DNA from: Rhodobacteraceae bacterium UBA6197
GTDB lineage: Bacteria; Pseudomonadota; Alphaproteobacteria; Rhodobacterales; Rhodobacteraceae
Length of the DNA stretch: 64,000 bases
Reading direction: 5' to 3'
Assembly: GCA_002422085.1 (NCBI GenBank)
Contig: DISZ01000015.1
Location: 62,001 to 126,000, forward strand
A model generated the notes under the pieces. The model was not told where the DNA came from, searched no databases, and saw only the letters and a list, made by a program, of their open reading frames with translations. This document shows positions 25,102 through 34,074 of the stretch, piece by piece. The stretch's first letter is position 1; every line of letters begins with the position of its first letter. Both the position numbers and the translations under genes were made by a program.

Positions 25102-25481
25102 CACATGAACCCCAGTTCCAACCGAGCCTCATCGGACATCATGTCCATGCCCCATTGCGGCTCGAAGGTCATCGTCACATTGACCTGTTTGACCCCTGCC
25201 AGCGGCTCCACGGCATCGGCGACCCAACCGGGCATTTCGCCAGCCACCGGGCATCCGGGCGCGGTCAGGGTCATGATGATTTCGACCTCGTTCTCGGCCG
25301 AAATCTCGACGGTGTAAATCAGGCCCAGATCATAGATGTTGACCGGAATTTCGGGGTCAAAGATGGTCCGACAGGCATCGACAACCGACTCATAAAGCGG
25401 ATGTTCGGTAGTGGAGGGTCGGATCAGCGGCGTTCCCTCGGGCTGGGCCGAGAAATCTGGGGCGTGATTATTGAGGGTCAT
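25101..25481 (-). CDS. sufT: SufT/MIP18-family (DUF59) iron-sulfur assembly protein
   Basis: The 126-residue protein contains the DUF59 core: YESVVDACRTIFDPEIPVNIYDLGLIYTVEIS, then MTLTAPGCPVAGEMPGWVADAV with the conserved cysteine, and VNVTMTFEPQWGMDMMSDEARLELGFM, the ending typical of SufT. It helps mature Fe-S proteins, often alongside the suf genes. It is cotranscribed with the A-type carrier gene. Its promoter holds a motif shared with the sulfate-assimilation operon. Confidence 0.92.
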   Translation of the reverse strand: MTLNNHAPDFSAQPEGTPLIRPSTTEHPLYESVVDACRTIFDPEIPVNIYDLGLIYTVEISAENEVEIIMTLTAPGCPVAGEMPGWVADAVEPLAGVKQVNVTMTFEPQWGMDMMSDEARLELGFM

Positions 25482-25507
25482 GGCAGTCTCGCACTATTGT
25501 CGAGTGA

Positions 25508-25527
25508 ATATATAGGAATTATCCCGC
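25508..25527 (-). promoter_or_regulatory. sufT promoter motif shared with the cobA promoter
   Basis: On the minus strand the site reads GCGGGATAATTCCTATATAT, covering a -10-like region 27-46 bases before the sufT start codon. Compare GCGGGAAAATTTCCTATAT at 14598-14616. The two differ mainly by one inserted base. Confidence 0.45.
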
Positions 25528-25529
25528 CA

Positions 25530-26511
25530 AGGTCCAGAGGGCGCAAGAGTCGATTTGGATTTGTGACGCCTCGCAGACGCATGAACCGGCCCCGCTGCGC
25601 CGCGGTGGGCGCTCAAAGCCTTCGTTTGGGGGATGGATCGGGGCAAATCGCCCGGTTTGGCGGCGGCGATGGTCCTGCGCCGTTCTGCGCCTGCGACACG
25701 ATGACCGGGGATGAGCCCGGTGATTGCCCGTCGTTCGTGGCCGAAAGGGGATCGGGATGCGCCAATCGGGCAGGGCGTCAGCATGGTGGCGCAATGGCCG
25801 TGGATTTGTGGCAGGCATTGGTCGGGGTTTGCGGCGCGGCGGGTCGGCGCGCGGATCCCGGCGGCCCTGGCGGGGTCGGGCGGGATGGAACCCGGCGTGG
25901 GGCCCAAGGCTACGTTCTTGCCTGCCGACGGCAGGTCGGTGCGGAGGGCTTGCAGCGTGCTCTTGGCCAGGTTGCGCGCCGATGGGGCGCCCGAGGACGG
26001 TTTCGATCATACTGATCGGGGGCTGCCTTGGCCGCTGGCGCCACGGTTCTCTGGCGGGTCGAACGGCCTTGGTCAGATGCCGGTCGGTGCCGCCGCTGGC
26101 CCGATCCCGGCGACCGCGGCCTTCATTGCTTCTTGGTCCGAGGATGCGCCGACAATCTGTCAGCCAGTCAAGCAAGACGACCCCGGTGATGGGGCGGGCC
26201 GGTGCGTTCCGGCCTGACCCTTTGCCCCAGCCGCGCGGCTTTGCCTTGCCCGGCTGAACTGACCCGGCTTTCTGGCCCGGCGCGCGAAAACGGCCAAGGG
26301 GGGTCACCCTGACAGGCGTGGTTCCAGTGGACCAAGCGGCCTGTTGCAGTGCTGAGGGCAACGCAACGCCTTGGCAGACGTAGCTGAATGACGCCCGCGC
26401 GATGACCCGCCAAGAGCTTGAGACGGGGCGATACCCCGAAAGCCTTTGACAACGGGCGATGAGGTTGGGTCGCCCCCCGGCGCCACGCTATCGGGCCGGG
26501 GGGAAAGGCCT
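25530..26511. other. One-kilobase stretch without a recognisable gene
   Basis: Long open frames occur on both strands (for example 25711-26217 plus and 25519-26361 minus), but they are Arg/Pro-rich or composition-driven, lack ribosome binding sites and match no family I know. A GC hairpin (CCCCCCGGC/GCCGGGGGG) at about 26476-26505 lies just after proV. The rest could be decayed genes. I found no transposase motif, tRNA, tmRNA, SRP RNA or RNase P RNA signature. Confidence 0.5.
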
Positions 26512-27606
26512 CTAGTCGACAGCTTCCGCCGGGTTGACCATGGCTTCGATCATCGTCGCCATGTCCAGAACCCCGCGCAACTGGCCCTTTTTGCCGACCA
26601 CGCGGGCACGTGAAACCCCGGCCCGAGTCATTTGTCGGGCGACCTTTTCCAGAACGTGAGTGCCCTGAACCGAAAACTCGGGCAGATCCTCGCCCGATTT
26701 TGGCGCCACCGCCACCGTTGCGGCACGGATCACCCGGCCCCGGTTCACCTCGCGCACGAAAGAGGCAATATAGTCATTCGCCGGGCGCAACACGATGTCC
26801 TGGCCGGTGCCGACCTGCTCCATCGCGCCGTCGCGCAGAATGGCGATGGTATCGCCCAGACGCAGCGCCTCATCCAGGTCATGGGTGATGAAGACGATGG
26901 TCTTGTGCAGTTCTTTCTGAAGCTCCAGCAAGATCGCCTGCATATCCATCCGGATCAGCGGGTCCAGCGCCGAAAATGCCTCGTCCATCAGCAGGATATC
27001 GGCGTCATTGGCCAGCGCGCGCGCCAGCCCGACGCGTTGCTGCATACCGCCGGAAAGCTGGGCGGGGTAGTTGTCCTCAAACCCCTGAAGTCCGACACGC
27101 TCGATCCAGTGCTGGGCGATCGGCACGCTTTTGGCGCGGGGCATGCGTTGGATATCCAGGCCGTAAGTGGTGTTTTCCAGCACCGTGCGATGCGGCAAAA
27201 GCGCGAATTTCTGAAACACCATCGCGGTCTTGCGGCGCCGGAAATCACGCAACTGGCTGGGGGTCATGCGGCAGATATCATCGCCGTCATAGAGGATCTC
27301 GCCCGCGGTGGGCGCGATCAAGCCGTTGATATGGCGGATCAGGGTCGACTTGCCCGAACCCGACAGACCCATGATGACGGTGATCTGGCCGGGCGGAATA
27401 TAAAGCGAGATATTCTGTAGCCCCAGCACATGGTTATGCTGGTCGTTCAGCACCTCTTTGGTCATCCCGGCCTTGACATCCTCGACGTAGCGCTCGGGAT
27501 CGGGGCCGAAGATCTTGTAGAGATTGCGGATATCGATGCCGCTTTTGCCTGTCGCGGCGTCATCGTCGTCATCCGCCTCGGGGGGCAGGGTCAGTTGTTC
27601 AGTCAT
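26512..27606 (-). CDS. proV: Glycine betaine/proline ABC transporter ATP-binding subunit
   Basis: The 364-residue protein has Walker A GLSGSGKST, Q-loop MVFQKFALLPHRTV, signature LSGGMQQRVGLARAL, Walker B ILLMDEAFSALDP and a switch histidine in VFITHDLDEA, as in ProV/OpuAA. The N-terminus includes the family insert IFGPDPERYVEDVKAGMTKEVLNDQ, and a C-terminal CBS-like regulatory portion follows (about 285-364). The ATG at 27606 overlaps the proW stop by 8 bases. An acidic DDDDDAAT run near residue 15 is unusual. It powers uptake of compatible solutes such as glycine betaine. Confidence 0.94.
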   Translation of the reverse strand: MTEQLTLPPEADDDDDAATGKSGIDIRNLYKIFGPDPERYVEDVKAGMTKEVLNDQHNHVLGLQNISLYIPPGQITVIMGLSGSGKSTLIRHINGLIAPTAGEILYDGDDICRMTPSQLRDFRRRKTAMVFQKFALLPHRTVLENTTYGLDIQRMPRAKSVPIAQHWIERVGLQGFEDNYPAQLSGGMQQRVGLARALANDADILLMDEAFSALDPLIRMDMQAILLELQKELHKTIVFITHDLDEALRLGDTIAILRDGAMEQVGTGQDIVLRPANDYIASFVREVNRGRVIRAATVAVAPKSGEDLPEFSVQGTHVLEKVARQMTRAGVSRARVVGKKGQLRGVLDMATMIEAMVNPAEAVD

Positions 27607-28510
27607 GGCCAACTTCCTGATGTTTTTGCAACCTGGCGCCAAAGGCCTGGCTGGTGCGGTCAAAGATGATGGCGATGGCCACCAGCGCAAAACCGTTCAT
27701 GAAACCAATGGTGAAGAACTGGTTGTTGATCGCCTGAAGCACGTTGCGCCCCAGACCGCCGACCCCCACCATCGAGGCCACGACAACCATTGCCAGCGAC
27801 ATCATGATGGTCTGGTTGACCCCGGTCATGATCGTCGGAAGCGCCAGCGGCAGTTGCACCCCCCAAAGCTTTTGCCGCGCCGAAGACCCGAACGCATCCG
27901 CGGCCTCGATCACTTCGCGGTCCACCAGCCGGATCCCCAGATTGGTCAGGCGGATCATCGGCGGCACCGCGTAGATCACCACCGCGATCATCCCCGGCAC
28001 CTTGCCGATGCCAAAGATCACGACCACCGGAATGAGGTAGACGAAGGAGGGCAAGGTCTGCATGACATCCAGAATCGGGTTCACGATCCGCTGCACCCTG
28101 TCCGAGCGCGCCGCCGCAATACCGATCGGCAGACCAAGGATCACCGCGACCACGGTGCAGACGGTCACCATGGCCAGCGTAACCATCGTGTCCTGCCACA
28201 GGCCGACATAGCCGATGGCCAGCATCGCCAACACCGTTCCGGTCGTGGTTTTCCAACTGCGCGAGGTGGCCCAGACGATGGCCACCATGACGATCAGAAC
28301 CAGCACCCAGGGCGCCCCGGTAAAGGCGCGCTCAAGCGTATTGAGAAAAATCTGCAGCGGTGCCGTGGCAATGTCGATCGCGTCGGAATAGCTGCGCACG
28401 AGGTCTCTGAAACCGTTATCAATACCCTTGCGCATCACCCGCAACGACGTGGCGTCAAGCGCCGGGAACTGGCAGAGTATTTCGGGTAATCCCCAACAGG
28501 CATTGGCCAT
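27599..28510 (-). CDS. proW: Glycine betaine/proline ABC transporter permease
   Basis: The 303-residue protein has about six to seven membrane segments and the ABC permease EAA-type loop near IEAADAFGSSARQKLWGVQLPLALPTIMTGVNQTIMMSLAMVVVASMVG, strongly conserved in ProW/OpuAB. A cytoplasmic-facing N-terminal tail of about 60 residues precedes the first segment, as in ProW. It lies between proX and proV; the start is 99 bases after the proX stop, beyond a very strong hairpin. Confidence 0.94.
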   Translation of the reverse strand: MANACWGLPEILCQFPALDATSLRVMRKGIDNGFRDLVRSYSDAIDIATAPLQIFLNTLERAFTGAPWVLVLIVMVAIVWATSRSWKTTTGTVLAMLAIGYVGLWQDTMVTLAMVTVCTVVAVILGLPIGIAAARSDRVQRIVNPILDVMQTLPSFVYLIPVVVIFGIGKVPGMIAVVIYAVPPMIRLTNLGIRLVDREVIEAADAFGSSARQKLWGVQLPLALPTIMTGVNQTIMMSLAMVVVASMVGVGGLGRNVLQAINNQFFTIGFMNGFALVAIAIIFDRTSQAFGARLQKHQEVGHD

Positions 28511-28556
28511 TGTGGGTTCCTTTCATGGGACTTGCGCCAGTGGCGCTAAAGCAAGC

Positions 28557-28591
28557 GGGCGCCCGGCCCCAACTGGGGGGGCCGGGCGCCC
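28557..28591 (-). terminator. Very strong hairpin between proX and proW
   Basis: A 14-bp stem GGGCGCCCGGCCCC/GGGGCCGGGCGCCC with a 7-base loop starts about 18 bases after the proX stop codon (reading on the minus strand). No T-run follows. It likely stabilises the proX message or attenuates the downstream genes. Confidence 0.75.
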
Positions 28592-28609
28592 GGCGGTCTG
28601 GTTTACGTC

Positions 28610-29611
28610 TTAAAGCGCGTCTTTGACCTTAGCGACCACCTCGGCCGGAAGCCAAGATTGCCACATTTCGGGATAGGTTTCGAGGAAGTAGCGCGCGGCG
28701 TCCTCATTGGTACCCTGGTTTTCATCCATCCATGCCAGCACCGCGCCGACAGTCTGGTTGTCCCATTTGCGGGTCTTGACATAGTCCATCGCGACACCGG
28801 CTTTTTCGGCAAAGCCTTTGGTGACGACGGTAAAGACGTCAGAAACCGGATAGGAATTGACCTTCGGGTCCGGGCAATCGGGCTGCGAGGTGCAGGCGTC
28901 CCAATCGGCCTTGTCCTGCGGCGCATCGAACGACAGGTTGACCATTTCGTATTTGCCCAGGATCGCGGTCGGCGCCCAGTAGTAGCCCAGCCAGCCGGCC
29001 TTGCGTGCATAGGCATTGGCGATCGAGCCGTCGAGGCCCGCGGCCGATCCGGTATCAACCAGCTCAAAACCCTTGTCCTCGGCCTTCAGCGCGCGGAACA
29101 GGTTGGCGGTCGAGATCTGGCAGTTCCAGCCCGCCGGGCAGTTGTGGACAGCACCGATGCTCGGGTCTTCGGGCGAGGGGAACAGTTCGGGATGCTCCAG
29201 CGCCTTTTGCACCGTGTCGATCTCGGGGTGAGCTTCGGCCAGATATTTCGGAATCCACCAGCCCTCGACGCCACCGTCTTGCAGCATCGGGGCTGCGATG
29301 ACCAGACGGCCCTCGGCCACGGCGGCATCAAGTGCCGTGCGCACGGCGTTGACCCAAAGTTCGGGCGCAAGGTCGGGCTCGGCCTTTTCGTTCATCGAGG
29401 TAAAGGTCGGCATCGTGTCGCCGGAAACCAGCTCGACGTCACAGCCATAGCCATTTTCCAAGATCAGCTTGTCGACCTGCGCAGCAACGCCTGCCGAAGC
29501 CCAGTTCATTTCTGCAATTGTGACTCGACCGCACTCGCTTTGGGCCCATGCCGGAACGGCAAAGGCAAGCAAAGGCACGGCAAGCCAAGCCGAAGCAATG
29601 TGCTTCTTCAT
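28610..29611 (-). CDS. proX: Glycine betaine/proline-type periplasmic binding protein
   Basis: The 333-residue protein has a signal peptide (MKKHIASAWLAVPLLAFAVPAWAQ) and an OpuAC/ProX-like mature domain beginning CGRVTIAEMNWASAGVAAQVDKLILENGYGCDVELV. Tryptophan-rich blocks such as GWWIPKYLAEA, CPAGWNCQ and GWLGYYWAPTAIL suit an aromatic cage for quaternary amines. Four or more cysteines could make disulfides in the periplasm. The ribosome binding site AGGAGAGACAACCC precedes the ATG at 29611. It is the first gene of proXWV. Confidence 0.93.
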   Translation of the reverse strand: MKKHIASAWLAVPLLAFAVPAWAQSECGRVTIAEMNWASAGVAAQVDKLILENGYGCDVELVSGDTMPTFTSMNEKAEPDLAPELWVNAVRTALDAAVAEGRLVIAAPMLQDGGVEGWWIPKYLAEAHPEIDTVQKALEHPELFPSPEDPSIGAVHNCPAGWNCQISTANLFRALKAEDKGFELVDTGSAAGLDGSIANAYARKAGWLGYYWAPTAILGKYEMVNLSFDAPQDKADWDACTSQPDCPDPKVNSYPVSDVFTVVTKGFAEKAGVAMDYVKTRKWDNQTVGAVLAWMDENQGTNEDAARYFLETYPEMWQSWLPAEVVAKVKDAL

Positions 29612-30038
29612 GGGTTGTCTCTCCTGTTTTCCGGCGCTTTTGGTGACGATAGCCGGCGCGCCGTTGACACCGGAAATCCGTTTGAAGTCTTGGCCCGATC
29701 TACGCACCCCCAAGGGGCGCAGGGCCTGCTACGCCGACGGCAAAAGCCAGCGCATGGTCAGCACAACGCAATTAGCCTGTGCTAAAACCGACATTCAGTG
29801 TCGTAAACGGATTATCGGGTTGGCGCAACCCCTTGGGTCCCTTGGAACCGCCGTTTCGCAACGTCGATCCGGTCTTGAGGCTGCGTAAACAGGTCGCCGC
29901 CGCCCTACGGCCCAAGTGTCGCGCGCGGCGGCCTCTGGGGCTGTGATACAAGGTCTTCGTGCGGCATTTCGGCCACGCAGCATTTCCGCCCCGCGACATT
30001 TTTGCCCGGCACCCAAATAGCGGCTGTGTATCACAGAA
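29612..30038. promoter_or_regulatory. Divergent promoter region of proX and the copper-receptor genes
   Basis: No gene is visible in these 427 bases. A TTAGC-CTGT-GCTAA palindrome lies at 29772-29785, about 160 bases before proX. Two 10-bp inverted arms, CTGTGATACA (29941-29950) and TGTATCACAG (30027-30036), lie before the plus-strand small gene; each also fits TGT-N3-ACA. They are candidate operators. Confidence 0.5.
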
Positions 30039-30449
30039 ATGTGTTGTAAGAAATTTCGCATGACGCTTGGAAAACTCTTCTGCTTCAACGCTGTGAAGGC
30101 CGCCGTTTCGGCGGCGTTTGCGGTGTTGTTGTTGGTGCAGACAGCGCTTGTCACGTTTCCACATGTCACTCCCGGTGGGGTTCGGCTCGTCATTTGCGGG
30201 GCGGGGGGGCTGGAAACGATCACCCTTCTGGCCGACGGCTCGCCGGCAGACAGGCAACCCGGCCCGGGCGCGGGGGGAAGCTGTCCCTTTTGCGTGGTCG
30301 GCATCGCGATCAGCCCCGAACCCTTCGCGACCCCCGGACGCGCGATCTCATTCCAGCGGTTCCAGCCCGATTTTGTCGCGCATGAGCCGGTCTTGCCGTG
30401 GCGCCTGTGTCGCCTGCGCGCGATTCGCGGCCCCCCTCTGACAGCCTGA
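30039..30449 (+). CDS. Small DUF2946-like protein next to a copper receptor
   Basis: The 136-residue protein has an N-terminal hydrophobic segment (AVKAAVSAAFAVLLLVQTALVTF) and then LVICGAGGLETITLLADG and GGSCPFCVVG. The pattern of a membrane anchor, an IC...G motif and a CPxC motif is that of DUF2946-like proteins found beside copper-type TonB receptors, so a metal-related periplasmic role is inferred. The start is uncertain: ATG 30039 or 30060, neither with a good ribosome binding site; the first overlaps the operator-like repeat, which favours the second. The TonB-receptor gene begins 90 bases downstream. Confidence 0.65.
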   Translation: MCCKKFRMTLGKLFCFNAVKAAVSAAFAVLLLVQTALVTFPHVTPGGVRLVICGAGGLETITLLADGSPADRQPGPGAGGSCPFCVVGIAISPEPFATPGRAISFQRFQPDFVAHEPVLPWRLCRLRAIRGPPLTA

Positions 30450-30539
30450 GACGATCTCTGTGCGGTGAACCGCCAGTAGCAGACCGTTCCGGCCCAAAGC
30501 GGCCCGAACGGCCCTATCTCAATTGCCTATGAGGGTAAA

Positions 30540-32588
30540 ATGCCTGCAAATTCCGTTACGCGCCTTGGCGCAATTGCATTGCTCATGTCGTCGATCTCCA
30601 GCATGGCGCTGGCGCAGACCACTGAGACCACGCTGGATCCGATCATTGTCAAGGGCGCGACGGGCGCCACGTCTCCGGCGGAATACGTTCTTGATCTGGC
30701 GCCGGGGGCCACAGGCCCTGCCGCCGATGGCGCTGATCTGCTGCGTCAGGTTCCGGGGATCGACACCGGCCGGATGAGCGGCCACGGGTTGGAAATCGTG
30801 ATCCGCGGCCAGCAACAGAACCAGCTCAACATCATCGACGCCGGGTCGTTCACGCTGGGCGGCTGCCCGAACCGGATGGACCCGCCCGCCTCGACGGCGT
30901 TTCTCAACCTGGCCGACCGGGTGATCGTGCAGCGCGGCTATCAATCGGTCACCAACGGTGCCGGCGGCACCGGTGGCACGGTCATTCTGGAACGCGACGC
31001 GCCGAAATTCAGCCCCGACAAACGCTGGAACGCCGAAGCCCTTCTGGGGGGCGTCAGCAACTCCAACACGCTGGAAGGCGGCGTGAAGGGCGCGTTTGAT
31101 CTGGGCAACGGGTTCTATGTGTCGGGCTTCGCGCATAGAAAAACCGCCGACGACTATGAAGATGGCAACGGCGACACGGTGCTCAGCTCGTATAACCAGA
31201 AAAGCTACGGCATGACCTTCGGGCTGGAACGCGATGGCCTGTCGGTGGCGCTGGACCGCGAACGCGACGTGACCGAGGATGTGCTTTACAGCGGCGCGAA
31301 CATGGACAGCCCGCTGTCGGAAACCGATATCTGGCGGCTGCGGGTCAAGAAAGATGTCAGCTTCGGCCCGCTTCAGCGGATCGAAGCCAGCGCCTACCTG
31401 TCCGAGGTTGACCACGTGATGGACAACTATTCGCTGCGCCCGGTGGGGATGATGGCCTCGGTCGTGCCGTCCGAATCCGACACCTACGGAGGCAAGATCG
31501 AGGGGCAGCTGGATTTCGGCACCACCACCGCGAAGGTCGGGGTCGACATGCAGTCGAACAACCGCATTGCCACCGTCTATCAGGGGTCTGCCGCGATGGT
31601 GGCGCAGGTCGATGCGCTGACCCCCGGGCTGGCGCGGGCCTATATGTGGCCCGACGTGACCATCGCGCAATATGGGCTTTACGGCGAAACCGAAACCGCC
31701 CTGTCGCAGCGGCTGAGCCTGAAGCTGGGCGCGCGCTATGACCATGTGATAAGCTCGGCCGATGCCGCGGCCCTGGCGCCGGCCGGATCGCCGACGACGG
31801 CCAACGACCTCTACACCACCTACTACGGCACGACCTTTGACGAGGACCGGACCGAGGACAACTTTGGTGGTCTGGCGCGGTTCGAATACGCGCTGAGCGA
31901 TCAGTCCAAGGCGTTCTTCGGCCTGTCGCATTCGGTCCGCACCGCCGACACGACCGAACGTGCGATTGCGCGCACGACCTGGGTCGGCAACCCCGATCTT
32001 GATCCCGAACAGCACAACCAGATCGACATCGGCTTCGAGACCGTCCGCGACAACTGGCACTTCAACGCCACCGCCTATACCGACCGGGTCAGCGACTATA
32101 TCCTGCGCGATGCCTTCACCTATGCCGGGGTGACCACCTATCGCAATATCGGCGCGCGCTTGTCGGGCGTCGAGATCGCGGGCGGCTGGCAATACGGCGG
32201 CTTTGATCTGTCGGGGGATGCAACCTGGACGCATGGCCAGAACCTCGATGACAATCAGCCGCTGGCGCAGATTCCGCCCTTGGCTGGCAAGATCGTGGCA
32301 ACCTATGGTCAGAACGACTGGAGCGCCGGTGCGCGGATCAACTGGGCCACGAAACAGACCCGGATCGATGCCTCGCGCGATGCGGGCGAAACGCCGGGCT
32401 ATGCCACGCTGGATCTGTTCGGGACCTATGATGTGCGCGACGGTGTGGTGCTGATGGCGGGCATGAACAACGTGCTGGACAAGACCTATGCCAACCACCT
32501 CAGCCGCTCGAACGTCGTCGAGCCGACGATGACGCAGGTCAACGAGCCGGGCCGCAGCGTCTATCTGACGCTTCAAGCCACGTTCTGA
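30540..32588 (+). CDS. TonB-dependent copper receptor, OprC family
   Basis: The 682-residue outer-membrane protein has a signal peptide (to about residue 25, MALAQ), a plug domain (GADLLRQVPGIDTGRMSGHGLEIVIRGQQQNQLNIIDAG) and a 22-strand-type barrel ending in the terminal aromatic motif SVYLTLQATF. The segment GGCPNRMDPPASTAFLNLADRVIVQRGYQSVTNGAGGTGGTVILER is the signature of TonB-copper receptors of the OprC/NosA kind, with Cys and Met suited to copper. There is no clear N-terminal TonB-box repeat of FecA type. It faces its own tonB-exbD-exbD-exbB operon, with a hairpin between. The ribosome binding site is GAGGGTAAA. Confidence 0.9.
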   Translation: MPANSVTRLGAIALLMSSISSMALAQTTETTLDPIIVKGATGATSPAEYVLDLAPGATGPAADGADLLRQVPGIDTGRMSGHGLEIVIRGQQQNQLNIIDAGSFTLGGCPNRMDPPASTAFLNLADRVIVQRGYQSVTNGAGGTGGTVILERDAPKFSPDKRWNAEALLGGVSNSNTLEGGVKGAFDLGNGFYVSGFAHRKTADDYEDGNGDTVLSSYNQKSYGMTFGLERDGLSVALDRERDVTEDVLYSGANMDSPLSETDIWRLRVKKDVSFGPLQRIEASAYLSEVDHVMDNYSLRPVGMMASVVPSESDTYGGKIEGQLDFGTTTAKVGVDMQSNNRIATVYQGSAAMVAQVDALTPGLARAYMWPDVTIAQYGLYGETETALSQRLSLKLGARYDHVISSADAAALAPAGSPTTANDLYTTYYGTTFDEDRTEDNFGGLARFEYALSDQSKAFFGLSHSVRTADTTERAIARTTWVGNPDLDPEQHNQIDIGFETVRDNWHFNATAYTDRVSDYILRDAFTYAGVTTYRNIGARLSGVEIAGGWQYGGFDLSGDATWTHGQNLDDNQPLAQIPPLAGKIVATYGQNDWSAGARINWATKQTRIDASRDAGETPGYATLDLFGTYDVRDGVVLMAGMNNVLDKTYANHLSRSNVVEPTMTQVNEPGRSVYLTLQATF

Positions 32589-32592
32589 AAAA

Positions 32593-32627
32593 GGCGGTTG
32601 TCCGGGCCATTCGCCCGGGCAGCCGCA
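32593..32627. terminator. Bidirectional-looking hairpin between receptor and tonB
   Basis: GGCGGTTGTCCGGGC pairs imperfectly with GCCCGGGCAGCCGC around a CATTC loop, five bases after the receptor stop. It is preceded by AAAAA on the plus strand, so on the minus strand it would be followed by TTTTT and could also end the tonB operon. Confidence 0.65.
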
Positions 32628-32755
32628 CCCCCGGGGTCCGACTGCCTGACATGGTGCCGGGGTCGGCCAGACCGGCGGGAACGACAAGACTGCCGGGAAC
32701 GGCAACGCACCTGGCGCGAAAACCACTTGGTGCGAAAAGAATTTCCAAAGAATTT

Positions 32756-33658
32756 CTAGCGCGAAAAGCTCATGCTCAGCGCAAAGTTGTAGCTGGCTTC
32801 GGTCAGCCCTGCCGGAGCGGACGGAAACTGCCCGGCCGCCCGCACCGCCCGCAACGCGGCCTCATCCAGCGCGTCATTGCCCGACGACCGCGCGATCGAG
32901 ACCGCCACCAGGCCGCCCGTCCGCGCCACTGTCAGCCGCACCATCACCTTGCCCTTCGCGCCTTGCGCCGCGTTGGGGTAGGCTTTGCGCCGCTCGATCC
33001 GGGCGCGGATCGCCGCCCCCCAAGAGGCTTTGAGGTTCTTGGCGCCCGATTGTGACAGGGTCGCGGCCTGCGCTTTGCCATTGTCGCCCGCGATGGCGCC
33101 GCCGCCCGATCCGGCGGCACGCTGCGCGGTCGAGCCGGCGCTTGCCGCGCGCGCGGGTTTGGCGGGGGCCTTTTTGGCCACGGGCTTCGATTTGGGTTCA
33201 GGCTTCGGTTCTGGTTTGGGTTCAGGAGTCGGGGCCGGTTCGGGCGCGGGTTCGGGCGCGGGTTCGGGTTCGGCCTCTGGCGCGGGCGCGGGCTCGGGCG
33301 GCGCGGGCAGCGCGATGGCGCTGTCGGGCAGTTCCGGCAGGCGTAGCGCCATGGCCAGCGCCGGGGCGGCAAGCGGCAGGGGGTCCGGCGCAGGCTTGAC
33401 CAGGGCCTCGGGCAAAGCCTCGGTTGGGGCCGGGTCGGGCAGCGCTTCTACCGGTGGCTCGGTCAGTTCGGGCGGTTGGTCCCATTCGGCCACCAGTTCC
33501 GCCAGACTGGCATCGGCGGCCTCGAGACTGACCAGTTCGGTGCCGCCCGCGCCCGATGAGCTGACCCCGCCGTCGCCCCGCGACAACGCCGCGAAAACCC
33601 CCAGATGCGCGGCCAGGGCAAGCCCAAGATAAAGCGGGATTTCCCAAAGTCGTCTCAT
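32756..33658 (-). CDS. tonB: TonB energy-transducing protein
   Basis: The 300-residue protein has an N-terminal membrane anchor (LWEIPLYLGLALAAHLGVFAAL), a long Pro-rich spacer (about 60-185) with EPAPEPAPEP and KPEPKPEPKSKP runs, and a TonB C-terminal domain (ERRKAYPNAAQGAKGKVMVRLTVARTGGLVAVSIARSSGNDALDEAALRAVRAAGQFPSAP). It links the ExbB/ExbD motor to outer-membrane receptors. It overlaps the exbD stop by 4 bases (ATGA) and is the last gene of the operon. The facing OprC-type receptor is the probable dedicated partner. Confidence 0.92.
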   Translation of the reverse strand: MRRLWEIPLYLGLALAAHLGVFAALSRGDGGVSSSGAGGTELVSLEAADASLAELVAEWDQPPELTEPPVEALPDPAPTEALPEALVKPAPDPLPLAAPALAMALRLPELPDSAIALPAPPEPAPAPEAEPEPAPEPAPEPAPTPEPKPEPKPEPKSKPVAKKAPAKPARAASAGSTAQRAAGSGGGAIAGDNGKAQAATLSQSGAKNLKASWGAAIRARIERRKAYPNAAQGAKGKVMVRLTVARTGGLVAVSIARSSGNDALDEAALRAVRAAGQFPSAPAGLTEASYNFALSMSFSR

Positions 33659-34071
33659 GGCCGCTCAGTCACAAGCTGAACCTCGGTAAAGCCAAGCGCG
33701 CCGATCTGACCCAGCAGCCCCGCGACACTTGCCCCGGCGACACTCGCATCGGCGCGCAACATCAGCTTTGGCGGGGTGGCGGTGCAGTCCTCGGCGCCAC
33801 AATACTGGGTCCGTTCGGTCTCGAGCGCGGCCAGGGCCTGCGCCTCGCCGATCTGGTCACGATAGCCCAACACGCCTTCGGGGCTCAGAAGCAGCGTGAA
33901 CTGCCCCTCGGCCGTGGTGTCGGACCCGGCCTCGGGGGGGGTGACGGCAAAGGGCTCGGGCGGGGACAGCTCGGCCGCGACCAGAAAGAAGATCAGCAGC
34001 AAGAACACCACATTGATCATCGGCAACAGGTTTTCAGCGGGGCGGCGCCGGGGCGGGGCGGAAAAATCCAT
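33655..34071 (-). CDS. exbD: ExbD/TolR family protein (second copy)
   Basis: The 138-residue protein has a cytoplasmic RRRPAENLLPMINVVFLLLIFFLVA start, the single membrane helix of the family with the functional position Asp replaced by Asn (PMINVVF, where ExbD has PMIDVVF). This Asp binds protons in ExbD, so the Asn is notable. The periplasmic part includes two cysteines (YCGAEDC). It differs from the first copy upstream, and both are between exbB and tonB, three bases apart. The two may form a heteromeric ExbD. Confidence 0.88.
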   Translation of the reverse strand: MDFSAPPRRRPAENLLPMINVVFLLLIFFLVAAELSPPEPFAVTPPEAGSDTTAEGQFTLLLSPEGVLGYRDQIGEAQALAALETERTQYCGAEDCTATPPKLMLRADASVAGASVAGLLGQIGALGFTEVQLVTERP

Positions 34072-34074
34072 CGG

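Noticed and set aside
25519..26361. Minus-strand frame of 280 codons
   Set aside because: Arg/Pro-rich throughout with no motif or ribosome binding site; probably composition-driven.
30519..32726. Minus-strand frame of 735 codons opposite the copper receptor
   Set aside because: Antisense shadow of a GC-rich gene; the plus strand has signal peptide, plug and barrel features.
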